Shown one piece after another: positions 27,201-38,805 of a DNA stretch of 64,000 nt. The notes under the pieces were generated by a model. That model searched no databases, was not told the DNA's origin, and saw only the letters and a program-made list of their open reading frames with translations. The translations under genes were made by a program, and so were the position numbers. Source of the stretch: Thermomicrobiales bacterium (GTDB lineage Bacteria; Chloroflexota; Chloroflexia; Thermomicrobiales; UBA6265); contig JAUJOZ010000008.1 in the NCBI GenBank assembly GCA_030447415.1, forward strand, positions 1 through 64,000, written 5' to 3'. Position 1 is the first letter of the stretch. Each line of letters begins with the position of its first letter.

Positions 27201-28104
27201 CGGGGCGATTTGTACCGCACCCGTGAGTGAGGACACGCCCTCGATGGTCGACCTGGAGCTCGGCGCGAGCCACCATCTGGACATGGAAATCAACGAGACG
27301 GACGGCACCGTGGTGCGAGCGCGCGAGTTCAACAGCGAGATCATCGCGGTCGAGCCGGTGATGGGTGATGCCGTCCTCATCACGCTGGCGATTCCGGATC
27401 CGATGGCCACCGAGGTCCGCGCTGGCCATTTCGTCGACGTCCTCTGCCGCGTCGAGGGCTCGTACGACCCGCTGCTGCGCCGCCCCTATTCGTTCTTCCG
27501 CGTCGATCCCCGCGCCGGCACGGCCACCCTGCTCGTCCGCCCGTTCGGTCGCGGCAGCGCCTGGCTGGCGAGTCGCAGGGCGGGTACGATCCTTGATATC
27601 CTCGGCCCCCTCGGCAACACCTACACAATCTCGCTGCGCTCCCGCAACCTCCTCATGGTCGCCGGCGGCGTCGGCGCCGCTCCGCTGGTCATGCTGACCG
27701 ACCAGGCCGTGGCAAAAGGCCTCAACGTCACCTATCTCATGGGCGCGGCGGACGCCGCGGGCCTGCTGGCGCCATCCTACCTGCCGAGCGCCGTCGAGTA
27801 CGTGGTCGCCACCGACGACGGCAGCAAGGGGCACACTGGCTTCGTCACCGACCTCGTCGCTCACTTCGTCCCCTGGGCCGACCAGATCTTCGCCTGCGGC
27901 CCGGAGCCGATGTATCGCTCGCTGCGCAGCGCGGTCAACCCGCATCGCCTGGCGGGCAAGCCGCGTGTCCAGGTGTCGATGGAACGGGGCATGGCCTGCG
28001 GACTGGGCGCCTGCCTTGGCTGCGTCGTCGAGACCCGTCACGGCATGCAGACCTCCTGCGTCGAGGGCCCCGTCTACGATATGGATGAGCTGGTGTGGTC
28101 GTAG
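27190..28104 (+). CDS. pyrK: dihydroorotate dehydrogenase electron-transfer subunit
   Basis: PyrK passes electrons from PyrD to NAD+ via FAD and a [2Fe-2S] centre. The FAD-binding motif is in [11 protein letters not shown], the nucleotide-binding region is [11 protein letters not shown], and the four iron-sulfur cysteines are in [15 protein letters not shown] and QTSC. A TTG at 27190 gives 304 aa and an 11-base overlap with carB. The ATG at 27244 would give about 286 aa, closer to family length (250-270). Pairing with a class 1B PyrD confirms the assignment. Confidence 0.92.
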   Translation: MATNGAICTAPVSEDTPSMVDLELGASHHLDMEINETDGTVVRAREFNSEIIAVEPVMGDAVLITLAIPDPMATEVRAGHFVDVLCRVEGSYDPLLRRPYSFFRVDPRAGTATLLVRPFGRGSAWLASRRAGTILDILGPLGNTYTISLRSRNLLMVAGGVGAAPLVMLTDQAVAKGLNVTYLMGAADAAGLLAPSYLPSAVEYVVATDDGSKGHTGFVTDLVAHFVPWADQIFACGPEPMYRSLRSAVNPHRLAGKPRVQVSMERGMACGLGACLGCVVETRHGMQTSCVEGPVYDMDELVWS

Positions 28105-28201
28105 CGGTCAACCGTCATGTGCCGGCTGGTCGCGGGCTGCCGATCGTTACGGCAAACAGGACGGTCGAGGCGCTCGGCCCAACGCTGAAAGCGGACTGCT
28201 G

Positions 28202-29221
28202 ATGCCTGGTGGGTACGTCCCTGACCTTTCGGTCGACCTGGCGCCGAACAACCCTCGGGAATTGCGGCTAGCGAACCCGGTCGTCGCTGCCTCGGGCTGC
28301 TTTGGCTACGGCCAGGAGTACGGGAACGTCGTCGATGTCCAGCGGCTCGGCGCCTTCGTCAGCAAGGGGATCACACCGCGACCGCGTGGCGGCAACCCCA
28401 TGCCGCGCATCGCCGAGACGCCGGCTGGGATGCTCAACGCCATTGGCCTCCAGAACCCCGGCATCCACGGCTTCGTCCGCAAGTACCCGAAGCTCTGGCA
28501 GCATTGGCGCGTCCCGGCCATCGTCAACATCTCGGCCGAGGCGGTCGAGGACTACGCGATGATGGCTGCCATCCTCGACGAGCAGCCAGGCATCGCCGGC
28601 ATTGAAGTCAACGTCTCTTGCCCCAACGTCGCCCGGGGCGGCTATTGCTTCGGCTGGGACGCCGGGATGTCGGCTGAGGTCACGCGCGCCGTCCGCGCGG
28701 CGACGACCCTGCCGCTGATCGTGAAGCTCAGTCCCGGCGCCGTCGACATCGTGTCGGTCGCGTCGGCCGTTGAGGAGGCGGGGGCCGACGCCGTGTCGTT
28801 GATCAACACGCTCGTTGGGATGGCGATCGATACGAAGCGTCGCGAGCCCGTCCTCGCCAACGCGACCGGCGGTCTGTCTGGTCCGGCCATCAAACCGGTC
28901 GCCCTCCGCATGGTCTATCAGGTCGCGGCCGCCGTCCGCATCCCGGTCGTCGGCATGGGCGGCATCATGGGGCTGGACGACGCCCTCGAGTTCTTCATGG
29001 CGGGCGCTAGCGCGATCCAGGTCGGCACCGCCATCTTCGTCCAGCCGGGAATGCTGACGCGGCTGATCGATGACCTGGCCGGCTGGATGGCTGAGGAAGG
29101 CGCGCGGTCGCTGCCCGAGATCGTCGGCGCGGCCCATGGTGCCCGTCGGCGGGGCCGGCCGGGCGAAGCGAAGGCAGCGGAGGAGGCGGAGTTGGTGCTC
29201 GGGTCGGTGGCAGCCGGATGA
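28202..29221 (+). CDS. pyrD: dihydroorotate dehydrogenase, catalytic subunit (class 1B)
   Basis: This TIM-barrel flavoprotein has the class 1 catalytic Cys in VNVSCPNV, the FMN-contacting NPVVAASGCFGYG near the N-terminus and PVVGMGGIMGLDDA/QVGTAIF near the C-terminus. Class 1B enzymes work as a complex with PyrK, encoded just upstream. 339 aa from the ATG at 28202, with a short extra tail rich in Arg and Glu beyond the usual ~305 residues. About 97 non-coding bases separate it from pyrK. Confidence 0.95.
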   Translation: MPGGYVPDLSVDLAPNNPRELRLANPVVAASGCFGYGQEYGNVVDVQRLGAFVSKGITPRPRGGNPMPRIAETPAGMLNAIGLQNPGIHGFVRKYPKLWQHWRVPAIVNISAEAVEDYAMMAAILDEQPGIAGIEVNVSCPNVARGGYCFGWDAGMSAEVTRAVRAATTLPLIVKLSPGAVDIVSVASAVEEAGADAVSLINTLVGMAIDTKRREPVLANATGGLSGPAIKPVALRMVYQVAAAVRIPVVGMGGIMGLDDALEFFMAGASAIQVGTAIFVQPGMLTRLIDDLAGWMAEEGARSLPEIVGAAHGARRRGRPGEAKAAEEAELVLGSVAAG

Positions 29222-29295
29222 GTGGAGTTGGAGTGCGGGCGGAAGCTCAGCCACGGTGTGGACTCCTAGCCGCCATCGGGGCCGACAGCGGACTG

Positions 29296-30047
29296 ATGCG
29301 GGTCTGGTACCTCCTCCTGATCCTTGTCCCCATCAGCCTCGTCCTTGAGTTCGGCCACATCGGTGGCCACGCGCCCGTCTTCGTCGCCTCGGCGTTGGCG
29401 CCCTCGTTATCCCTGCCGTCTTCGCCCTCGGCGGCGAAGGGCTGCGGCCGAGCGACCACGACATCTAGCGACTCAGCGACGGCCTCGCGGTGGTTCTCAT
29501 CATCGTCTACATCCTCTACCTGATCTTCTCGCTGCGAGAGAAGTCACCGGCCGAAGTTGAGCAGGAGCACGGCCAGCATGCGCGCACGATGCGGCTACCG
29601 GTGGCCCTCGGCGTCCTTGTCGTCTCCACCATCGCCATCGTTTTCATGAGCGAGATCCTCGTCGGAGCGCTCGAGCCGACGGCCGAGGACTGGGGCTTAA
29701 CGGAACTGTTCGTCGGCGTCATGCTCGTCCCGCTCGTCGGTAACATCGCGGAGCATCTCGTGGCGGTGCAGGTCGCCTATGGCAAAAAGATGGACCTCAG
29801 CCTGGGCATTGCCATCGGCTCCGGCCTGCAAATTGCCCTCTTCGTTACCCCGGTCCTCGTCCTGGTCAGCATCCTGCTCGGAGAGCCGATGACGCTGGTC
29901 TTCAACTCCTACGAACTCATGGCGCTCGTCGGCGCGACGCTGGTCGCGGTGCTCATCTCCGTCGATGGCGAGTCGAACCGGCTCGAAGGCGCCGAGTTGG
30001 TCGGTCGCTACTTCATCCTCGGCATCGCCTTTTTCTTCGTTCCCTAA
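29296..30047 (+). pseudogene. disrupted calcium/cation:proton antiporter (CaCA family, Cax-like)
   Basis: The ends of a Cax-type antiporter are clear. The N-terminus is MRVWYLLLILVPISLVLEFG, and the C-terminal repeat has GNIAEHLVAVQVAYGKK, MDLSLGIAIGSGLQIALFV and a hydrophobic end. Between VFVASALA (about 29400) and VIPAVFALGGEG a segment of roughly 100 residues, including the first GNxxE repeat motif, is missing. The frame shifts at the join, and an in-frame TAG follows in DHDI*RLSDGLAV (about 29468). The large deletion makes this a true pseudogene rather than a read error. It sits between pyrD and pyrE on the same strand. Confidence 0.8.
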
Positions 30048-30067
30048 CCGCGACGGATGCATCTGCC

Positions 30068-30661
30068 ATGGATGGACAAGATCTGTTCGATCGATTGAAG
30101 CAAGTCGGCGCCCTGAAGCAGGGCCACTTCCTCCTCGCCTCGGGCCGACACAGCGACCGGTACCTCGAGAAATTCGACCTGCTGCGGCGACCGGGGGACA
30201 CGGAGGCGGTCTGCCGGGGCTTCGCCGACCGGTTCCGCCACGAGCGGATCGACGTCGCGGTCGGCCCAACGACCGGTGGTGTCCTCCTCGCCTTTGAGGT
30301 CGGACGTCAGCTCGGGATCGCGGCCGCGTATGCCGAGCGCCGTGGGGACGGCGAGCCCGGCCGGGAGTTTCGCCGAGGGACCACCTTCGAGCCCGGCCAG
30401 CGGGTTGTCGTGGTCGACGACATCCTGACCACGGGCGGTTCGGTGCGCGAGACGCTCGCCGCGCTACGGCTGCACCCGGTCGACGTCGTCGCCGTCGCGG
30501 TCCTTGTCGATCGCAGCGGTGGCCGCGTCGCCCGAGAGCTGGAGGCGCCACTCGTCGCGCTCGCCACGATGGATGTTGACACCTGGGATCCAGCCGACTG
30601 TCCCCTCTGCTTCGCCGAAGTCCCCCTTGCTAAACCGGGAACGACCGCGGTGCCCAGTTAG
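30068..30661 (+). CDS. pyrE: orotate phosphoribosyltransferase
   Basis: It converts orotate and PRPP to OMP. The PRPP-binding motif VVVVDDILTTGGSV is near residue 115, the flexible-loop region is AYAERRGDGEPG, and LASGRHSDRYLEK is the orotate-binding segment. 197 aa, normal length. It is the last pyr gene and is followed by a strong terminator. No pyrF is present, so OMP decarboxylase must be encoded elsewhere. Confidence 0.94.
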   Translation: MDGQDLFDRLKQVGALKQGHFLLASGRHSDRYLEKFDLLRRPGDTEAVCRGFADRFRHERIDVAVGPTTGGVLLAFEVGRQLGIAAAYAERRGDGEPGREFRRGTTFEPGQRVVVVDDILTTGGSVRETLAALRLHPVDVVAVAVLVDRSGGRVARELEAPLVALATMDVDTWDPADCPLCFAEVPLAKPGTTAVPS

Positions 30662-30820
30662 GCTAGGGTTCTCGGCGCTCGGGCCACCGTCTCGGCGCTC
30701 GGCGTGGCGCGCGGCATGAAGTGAAACGACGAGAGCCCGCCCCCGATCCGACACGACGGGCGCCATCGCTACCGCTTGGGGCCCGGCTGCCGGGAGCTAG
30801 ACGAGTCCAGTCGGCATGAA

Positions 30821-30853
30821 GAGGCCCCCGTCCGCCGAGCGGACGGGGGCCTC
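30821..30853 (+). terminator. strong, probably bidirectional terminator between pyrE and a convergent gene
   Basis: A 14-bp perfect stem GAGGCCCCCGTCCG (30821-30834) with CGGACGGGGGCCTC (30840-30853) has a five-base loop. It lies between the plus-strand pyrE and the minus-strand gene ending at 30867. T-richness is weak on both sides, but the stem is very stable. Confidence 0.75.
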
Positions 30854-30866
30854 TGTCCGATACTGG

Positions 30867-31850
30867 CTAGAGCTCGACGCCGCAGTCCGTCCCGAGCGTC
30901 TGGATGGCGGGAATCACCTCGTTGAGGAACAGATCCGTGGCGTCGTCGACGTCCTCGGCCACGTCGTCGAGCGCGTCGGCGTCGCCGTCGGCCGCGATTG
31001 CCTGGTCGACGGCGTCCGAGAAGGCTTCCAACGTCTGGAGGATGAGGTCGTTCGCCTCCTCCGCCCCGGCGGGCACTTCAACGCTGCGCTGGGTCTCGGT
31101 CAGCTCTTCGAGTTGCGATGCGACTTCCCCCAGCTCTTGCGCCGAAAGGTCGACAAGATCACCGGCCGAGAACCTACCGAGGACCGAGCTCGCGGGAGAC
31201 ATGACCCCGTCGGTTTGCTCGAACCACTCCTCGACACCCGCGCAGTCGGCGGCTGCGGCCGCGGCGTTGGCGTCCGTCGCGGCCGCGGGCGTGGCGCCGT
31301 CGGCGGCTGGGGTCGCCGGCGAAGCGGCGCCGGGCAACGTCAGATCGGCGAGGAAGACGAGGCGGTCGAAGTCGGGTTGGTAAAGCACGCGGGTCAGTTG
31401 AGCGTCGTTGAACACCGAGAAGAAGATCGGTCCGGAAACGGTCTCGCCGGCGGGAATGTCGCCGAACTGGAGGTCTGGGTCGGCTTCGGTTTCCTCGGGT
31501 GAGCGGTAGACGAAGCCGTAACTGTAGAGGAAGCCGTCAGCGTCCTGGAGCCGGATCCCGGAGGGATCGAACGAGAAGGGACGGGAGCCGGTGTTCTCCA
31601 CATCCAGGCGAACCATCACGAAGTGGTTCCCGCGTTCGGGTGGGGTGCTCGGGTCGTAGTCCTCGAACGGATCGACGACTTCGCGAACCGTAAGGCGAGC
31701 GACCTCATCGCCTTCGAGCCCAATGAACGGGACCGTCGTCCCGACCGCCGGGATGTCCGAAGCCCCTTCGTCCTAGGCCGTCACGGCGATCCTGGAACCT
31801 ACCGCGAGCGTCAGCAGCAGCGCGGCAACGATCGCGTAAACGCGGTGCAT
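30867..31850 (-). CDS. secreted DUF4352-like protein with an in-frame TAG at the signal cleavage site
   Basis: ATG 31850 opens a signal peptide (MHRVYAIVAALLLTLAVGS...AVTA) directly followed by TAG. The same frame then continues for 300 codons: DIPAVGTTVPFIGLEG, NHFVMVRLDVENTGSRPF (an immunoglobulin-like domain as in DUF4352 proteins), an Ala/Thr linker and an acidic helical C-terminal domain. The TAG stands where a residue such as Gln would start the mature protein. Either a CAG-to-TAG change disrupts the gene, or this is a base error. Read without the signal, translation could restart at the ATG/GTG near 31619. Function unknown; probably cell-surface. Confidence 0.65.
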
Positions 31851-32239
31851 GGAAACCATTCCTCCCCGTGCTATGCACGAATACGACGCGCGACTCATCT
31901 CGAGCCCACCAGCCTGGCCCGGTGGACGATTGGGCACCTCCCGTGCAGGTGCGAACGTGAGCCGGGATGTCCACACGCGAAGAAGCGGCGGCAACGGGCA
32001 CCACCCCTGACGCGCCGGGAACGGCCGATGGTAGCGACTTCGTCGCGCGGCCGCAAGCGTGCCACATCGGGCGGTTATCGCCTGGGCCAGGTGATGGGAC
32101 CCGCCCGTCGAGTAGTCCTACCTCGGTGAACGACCAGTCGTTCGCCGCGCGCAACAGCGATGCGTCAGGACGGCCAGCGCCGAATGAGCTTCCCGCGGGA
32201 ATGACAAGGATGCCGGCTCGTCCGGCGAGCGGTTTCGCT
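31851..32239 (+). other. intergenic region, nothing recognised
   Basis: These 389 bases lie between the start of the DUF4352-like gene and the end of the small coiled-coil gene, both on the minus strand. The long plus-strand frame here has Ala/Pro/Thr-rich composition typical of antisense GC-rich frames and no start signal. A promoter for the DUF4352-like gene is expected within it, but no clear box was found. Confidence 0.3.
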
Positions 32240-32458
32240 CTACTCCTCGCTTCGTGCGGAGTTCGCGATCCGCTGTCTCAGGTCTTCACGCTGAGCAAGG
32301 AGGTCATCGAGCCGTTGCTCGATCTGCGAGAGGATGTCCGGGCGTGGACGCGCCACGTACTCGTCGCGCAGCTCGATCAGCATCTGCGCGATGCGCGCGA
32401 TCGTGCGAACCGTATGGACCGGGTCGTCTTCGCGGGACGCCACCGCGTAACCGCTCAT
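32240..32458 (-). CDS. small coiled-coil protein downstream of ligA
   Basis: This 72-aa hydrophilic helical protein contains ARIAQMLIELRDEYVA and a heptad-like stretch QIEQRLDDLLAQREDLRQR, suggesting a coiled coil. The ATG at 32458 has an excellent AGGGAGG five bases upstream, within the end of ligA, so the two are translationally coupled. No family was recognised. Its position suggests co-expression with NAD-dependent DNA ligase. Confidence 0.65.
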   Translation of the reverse strand: MSGYAVASREDDPVHTVRTIARIAQMLIELRDEYVARPRPDILSQIEQRLDDLLAQREDLRQRIANSARSEE

Positions 32459-32469
32459 GCCAGCCTCCC

Positions 32470-34677
<2,208 letters not shown>

Positions 34678-34860
34678 CTAGCATAGCCGCCGAACGCCAC
34701 CGATGGCTCGGTAATGGCGTCGGTGACCGCTCCGTTCCCGGGCAGCTCGCGGGCGACGCGGACGTGGACCCACTGGACCCAAGCGTCGCCTCGGACCGGC
34801 GCTGATTCTGGCCACCATCGTCCACCCCGGGGAAGCTGGCCAACCGTCCTGCACTGTCGA

Positions 34861-36939
34861 TTGGATCGTGAGCGCGCGGTGGACCTCCGCTACTCCGGCT
34901 TCGATGCGGACCCTGATCCGCCACCCGACCAGTCGGCCTCCGCCCTGGAGACCGACCGCTATGCCCACCTTGCTCAGCGTGCGGACGCGTTCGTCCGGGC
35001 CCACGGTGGCACCGTCCATCAGGATGCGCTCGTCGCCCACGTCTTCGGCTCCGCCGGATCCACCGCGCTTTGGGGGCCGCTGCTGCGCCGGATCCTCGGC
35101 GGCGACGATCTCATCCTGCGTGCAGACGGCTTCTGGACGCTCCGCGACGGCGAAGCGACCGACGACTCGCCGCTCCTGGCCGAGTTCGTCGCCCTCGATG
35201 TCGAGACGACCGGTCTCCGGCCCCTCCACCAGCGGGTGATCGAGGTCGCCGCCGTCCGGTACCGGAACGGCGTCGAGGTCGCTCACTTCGAATCCCTCTG
35301 CAACCCTGAAAGGCGCATCCCGAAATACATCTCCGGCTTGACCGGTCTGGCCGATGCCGACGTTGCCGACGCCCCCCGCTTCGCCGAGGTTGCCGACGAC
35401 CTTGTCAGCTTCGTCGGCTCCTCCCTCGTCGTCGGGCACAACGTCGGCTTCGACATCGCCTTCGTCAACGGGGAGCTCAAGCGGCTCGGCCGTCCAGCAC
35501 TCATCAACGATCGCCTTGACACCCTGAGTCTCGCGCTCAAGCTCGTTCCGAAGCTGCGGAAGCCGAACCTGGAGCAGGTCGCCCATGTCCTCGACGTAGC
35601 CCCCGGCGCTCGCAAGCTCCACCGCGCCGGCGGCGACGCGCGCCTCACCGCCGAGGTCGCCCATCGCCTTGTCGACCGGGCTCGGGACCAGGGCGTCCGC
35701 TCGCTCGACGACTTGAAGGCGCTCGTGAGCAGCAGTCCCCGCCGTCCAAGAGACCACGTCGGACGTGGTCGATCCGTCCTCGACCGGTCGCTCTTGGCCG
35801 ACATCCCGAAGGCGCCCGGTGTCTACCTGATGCGCGACGCCTACGACCACGTCGTTTATGTCGGCAAGGCGAAGAACCTGCGGGACCGGGTGGCCTCGTA
35901 CTACTCCCAACCGCTCGGCTACACCCGCAAGATGGACGGCCTGCTGGAGAACCTGGCGACGATCGACACCGTGGTCGTCGGCTCGGAGTTGGAGGCGTTA
36001 CTGCTGGAGTCGCAGCTCATCAAGCGCTACCAGCCGCGCTACAACACCGCGCTGCGCGCCTTCGAGCGCTATCCGTTTATCCGCGTCGACGTCGCCAACC
36101 CCTGGCCCCGTGTCACCCTTGCGAGGGTGCGCAAAGACGACGGCGCCCGTTACTTTGGCCCGTTCCGCAACACGAGTGGAGCGCGCAAAACCGTCGAGTT
36201 GATCAACCGCGTCGTGCCGCTGCGGACCTGCTCTCGCTCCTTCAAGGACGCCCGCTCCTATGGCTCGCCCTGCATCGAGCTCGACCTCGGGCGCTGTCTC
36301 GGCCCCTGTGTCGGTCGTGCCGACCGCGCCGCGTACACCGCGCTGGTCCGCGAGGTCGTCCAATTCTTGGATGGCCGGGACGCCGTGCTCTACGAGCGCC
36401 TCTGGCGGGGCCTGGAAGACGCCGCCGATCGCCTCGACTTTGAGCGGGCGCGCCGCCTGCGTGACGACCTCCGCGAGGTCAACCAGGTCGTGGCCGCCCA
36501 GCGTCATCTTCGGGAAGCGGCGGAGACTAACCACGTCCTTCTCGTCCTCCCCTCATCCCAGTCCGCGGCGCGCGAGGTCCTGTTGATCGCCGCCGGCCGA
36601 CTTTGGGCGCAGCTTCGCGTGCTACGCGACGATCCCGCCGACCTTGCCTCCCGGCTTAACCGCTCCTGGTCCCGTCTCCTCGCCGCTGGGATCGCCGGCG
36701 TCGACCACGACACGGTCGACGAGGCCAACATCCTGAACCGCTGGCTGGCTCGGAATGGCGGGCACCCCGCCATCCTCCCCCTCAACCCCCCGCCCGCGCA
36801 TCCCGACTGGCCCGACCTCGCGCTGCGCGCCCTCACCCTTTCCGACGCCGATCTGACCTTCGACGCCAGGTCGCTGGAGGCCGCCGAGTCCGCCGACGCC
36901 TCCGCCGTCGACGATGTCCCGGTGACTGAGACGCTGTAG
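34861..36939 (+). CDS. DnaQ exonuclease-UvrC N-terminal fusion (Cho-like)
   Basis: An N-terminal winged-helix-like segment (about 34.95-35.15 kb) is followed by a DEDDh exonuclease with FVALDVETTGLRPLHQ, VVGHNVGFDIAFVN and the final HRAGGDARLTAE. Then comes a GIY-YIG nuclease (PGVYLMRDAYDHVVYVGKAK) with the UvrC fold through CIELDLGRCLGPCVG and a UVR-like helix. The UvrC C-terminal RNase H-like half is missing, as in Cho and in mycobacterial DnaQ-UvrC proteins. A repair role is likely: 3' incision plus 3'-5' trimming. The start is uncertain: TTG 34861, GTG 34879, or ATG 34714. Confidence 0.88.
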   Translation: MDRERAVDLRYSGFDADPDPPPDQSASALETDRYAHLAQRADAFVRAHGGTVHQDALVAHVFGSAGSTALWGPLLRRILGGDDLILRADGFWTLRDGEATDDSPLLAEFVALDVETTGLRPLHQRVIEVAAVRYRNGVEVAHFESLCNPERRIPKYISGLTGLADADVADAPRFAEVADDLVSFVGSSLVVGHNVGFDIAFVNGELKRLGRPALINDRLDTLSLALKLVPKLRKPNLEQVAHVLDVAPGARKLHRAGGDARLTAEVAHRLVDRARDQGVRSLDDLKALVSSSPRRPRDHVGRGRSVLDRSLLADIPKAPGVYLMRDAYDHVVYVGKAKNLRDRVASYYSQPLGYTRKMDGLLENLATIDTVVVGSELEALLLESQLIKRYQPRYNTALRAFERYPFIRVDVANPWPRVTLARVRKDDGARYFGPFRNTSGARKTVELINRVVPLRTCSRSFKDARSYGSPCIELDLGRCLGPCVGRADRAAYTALVREVVQFLDGRDAVLYERLWRGLEDAADRLDFERARRLRDDLREVNQVVAAQRHLREAAETNHVLLVLPSSQSAAREVLLIAAGRLWAQLRVLRDDPADLASRLNRSWSRLLAAGIAGVDHDTVDEANILNRWLARNGGHPAILPLNPPPAHPDWPDLALRALTLSDADLTFDARSLEAAESADASAVDDVPVTETL

Positions 36940-37026
36940 ACGCGGTTCGCGTCCTGACCTGGTTCATCAACGCACCGTTTCGCGGTTCCAGCGCGACGCG
37001 TTCATCCGGCCGCTCCAAGGGAGGTC

Positions 37027-37197
37027 ATGGCGCCGGAAGCGGCACCGTCGGAACTCGGTAGCCCGCCGCTCATCACCATGCCCTTCGGGATGGCGGACGT
37101 CAGGAACTTTTTCCCTCCCGCGGCACCTGGACACCCCCGCGCCTTGTGGCCCTCAGCGCCAGCGGCAGGGAACCGAACTCGCTCCTCCTATCACTGA
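37027..37197 (+). CDS. possible 56-aa small protein
   Basis: The ATG is preceded by AAGGGAGGTC, one of the best ribosome-binding sites outside the operons. The product starts MAPEAAPSELGSPPLITMPF and becomes Pro/Ala/Arg-rich after about 35 residues, which may mean the frame has been lost downstream. No family is recognised. It could be a remnant of a larger gene. Confidence 0.3.
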   Translation: MAPEAAPSELGSPPLITMPFGMADVRNFFPPAAPGHPRALWPSAPAAGNRTRSSYH

Positions 37198-37373
37198 TGC
37201 CGCTGCCCGCCCATGCTCACCGTCCTCAGAGCTTCGGCGTTGCCGCCGCCCTGTCGCCTCATCATGACTGGACCAACGGGCCCGTTGGCCATCACCGGGC
37301 GGCGATGCCTGCGGCGTGTGGCGCGGTGATCGCGTCGACGCTCCCGTCCGCGACGTGGCCGTCTCACCGTCCG

Positions 37374-37402
37374 TTGACGGTGCCGGAGCCGTGTGACACA
37401 CT
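37374..37402 (+). promoter_or_regulatory. probable promoter of the sugar ABC importer genes
   Basis: TTGACG (37374-37379) is followed 17 bases later by CACACT (37397-37402), a weak -10. It lies 60 bases upstream of the solute-binding protein ATG. The good -35 and exact spacing make it plausible, but the -10 is poor, so an activator may be involved. Confidence 0.4.
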
Positions 37403-37461
37403 CGCCGCCACGTTGGCGCCCGCCGATCGTCGCGGAGCGCATCGCCCTCGGAGGGAGATCC

Positions 37462-38805
37462 ATGGCTATGCCAGCGTCGTCGCGGACCGCCCGATTCCTG
37501 CGCCTGCCGATCGTCCTCCTGGCTGCACTCCTCGCCCTCGGCGGCGGATTCGCGGCGTCCGCCGGCGCGGGGTCGGCCCAGACTCAGGGAGGTGAGCTCG
37601 TCTTTTGGGACAGCAACAACTCCGGCGTCCAGGCCGAAATCGTGGAGACCTTGGCCCAGGAGTTCGAAGAGCAGAACCCCGGTGTGACGGTTGAGCACCG
37701 CGGCCTCGAAACGACCGAGCTGCAAGACGCACTTCAGCGCGCCGTCACCAGCGGCGAGGGCCCCGACATCGCTCAGGTCAACAACGGCGAGAACAGCATG
37801 GGTCCGATGGTGCGGGCGGGCCTTCTCGTGCCAATGAACGACTACGCCGCGCAGTACGGCTGGACCGAGCTCCTTTCACCCGGCCTCCTCGCCCGCAACC
37901 AGTACAGCGACGATGGCAAGACTTTCGGCGATGGCACCCTCTGGGGCGTCTCCGCCACCGCCGAGATCGTCGGCTTCTACTACAACCGCCAGATCTTCGC
38001 CGACAACGGTATCCAGGTTCCCACGACGTTCGCCGAGCTCGAAGACGCAATGGAAACCCTCCAGGAGAACGGCGTCACCCCCCTCGTCTTTGGCAACCTC
38101 GACCAGTGGCCGGCGATCCACCTCTACGGCGCCATCCACGGCACCATGACGACCCGCGACTACCTCGACGGCCTCATCTACCGCCGGGGCAACCAGTCGT
38201 GGGACACCGACGAGATCAAGCGGGCCGCCGCCAAGCTCCAGGAGTGGGACGAGAAGGGCTTCCTGCAGCAGGGCTACGAGGGCTTGAGCAGCGACGACGC
38301 TTGGCCGCTCTTCGCTCAGGGCGGGGGGGGCATGCTCCTCCAGGGCTCATGGTTGGCCCCCGACCTTGCCGACGCCATGGGGGACAACGTCGGTTTCTTC
38401 CTGATGCCGTCGGCCGGCACCCGCCCCGCCCTTCAGGTCGGCGGTGTCGGCATCCCCTATGGGATCACCAAGAACGCGGAGAATCCCGACCTCGCCGCCC
38501 GATTCATCGACTTCCTCGTCTCCGACCGGGCCCTCCAGCTGATGGTCGAGCGCAGTGCTCTCCCCGCCCGCCCGGTGCCCCAGGAACTGATCCAGCCGAA
38601 CACCCTCGCGGGTGATCTCTACTCGGCCTGGAACGCCGCCAACGCCGCCGACGCCGTCGGTCACTACATGGACTGGGCGACTCCCACCTTCTACGACACC
38701 CTCACCGCGGGGTTGCAGGAGCTCCTGGCGGGCCAGGGCTCGCCCGACGCGCTCGCCAAGGCGCTCCAGGACGACTATGCTCGCTTCCTCGCGGAGCAAA
38801 CCTAG
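37462..38805 (+). CDS. ABC transporter sugar-binding protein (extracellular family 1)
   Basis: This 447-aa secreted binding protein has a signal peptide (LRLPIVLLAALLALGGGF...SAGAGS) without an obvious lipobox Cys. The mature protein starts with LVFWDSNNSGVQAEIVETLA and has SGEGPDIAQVNNGE, GFYYNRQIFADNGI and KGFLQQGYEGLSSDDAW, typical of oligosaccharide or glycerol-3-phosphate binding proteins. The start ATG 37462 has GGAGGGAG upstream. It is followed by two permease genes. The substrate cannot be predicted, but family membership indicates a carbohydrate. Confidence 0.9.
   Translation: MAMPASSRTARFLRLPIVLLAALLALGGGFAASAGAGSAQTQGGELVFWDSNNSGVQAEIVETLAQEFEEQNPGVTVEHRGLETTELQDALQRAVTSGEGPDIAQVNNGENSMGPMVRAGLLVPMNDYAAQYGWTELLSPGLLARNQYSDDGKTFGDGTLWGVSATAEIVGFYYNRQIFADNGIQVPTTFAELEDAMETLQENGVTPLVFGNLDQWPAIHLYGAIHGTMTTRDYLDGLIYRRGNQSWDTDEIKRAAAKLQEWDEKGFLQQGYEGLSSDDAWPLFAQGGGGMLLQGSWLAPDLADAMGDNVGFFLMPSAGTRPALQVGGVGIPYGITKNAENPDLAARFIDFLVSDRALQLMVERSALPARPVPQELIQPNTLAGDLYSAWNAANAADAVGHYMDWATPTFYDTLTAGLQELLAGQGSPDALAKALQDDYARFLAEQT

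Larger units (their letters stand above)
36940..37461 (+). other. intergenic region between dnaQ-uvrC and the ABC importer
   Basis: It contains one short ORF with a good ribosome-binding site (37027-37197) and a probable promoter (37374-37402) for the importer genes; both are listed separately. The remainder shows no convincing coding sequence in any frame. Confidence 0.4.

Noticed and set aside
29460..31776. TAG codons decoded as an amino acid
   Set aside because: Many intact genes here (rpsS, rplV, rpsD, rplM and others) end in TAG, so it works as a normal stop; error or mutation explains the two in-frame cases better.
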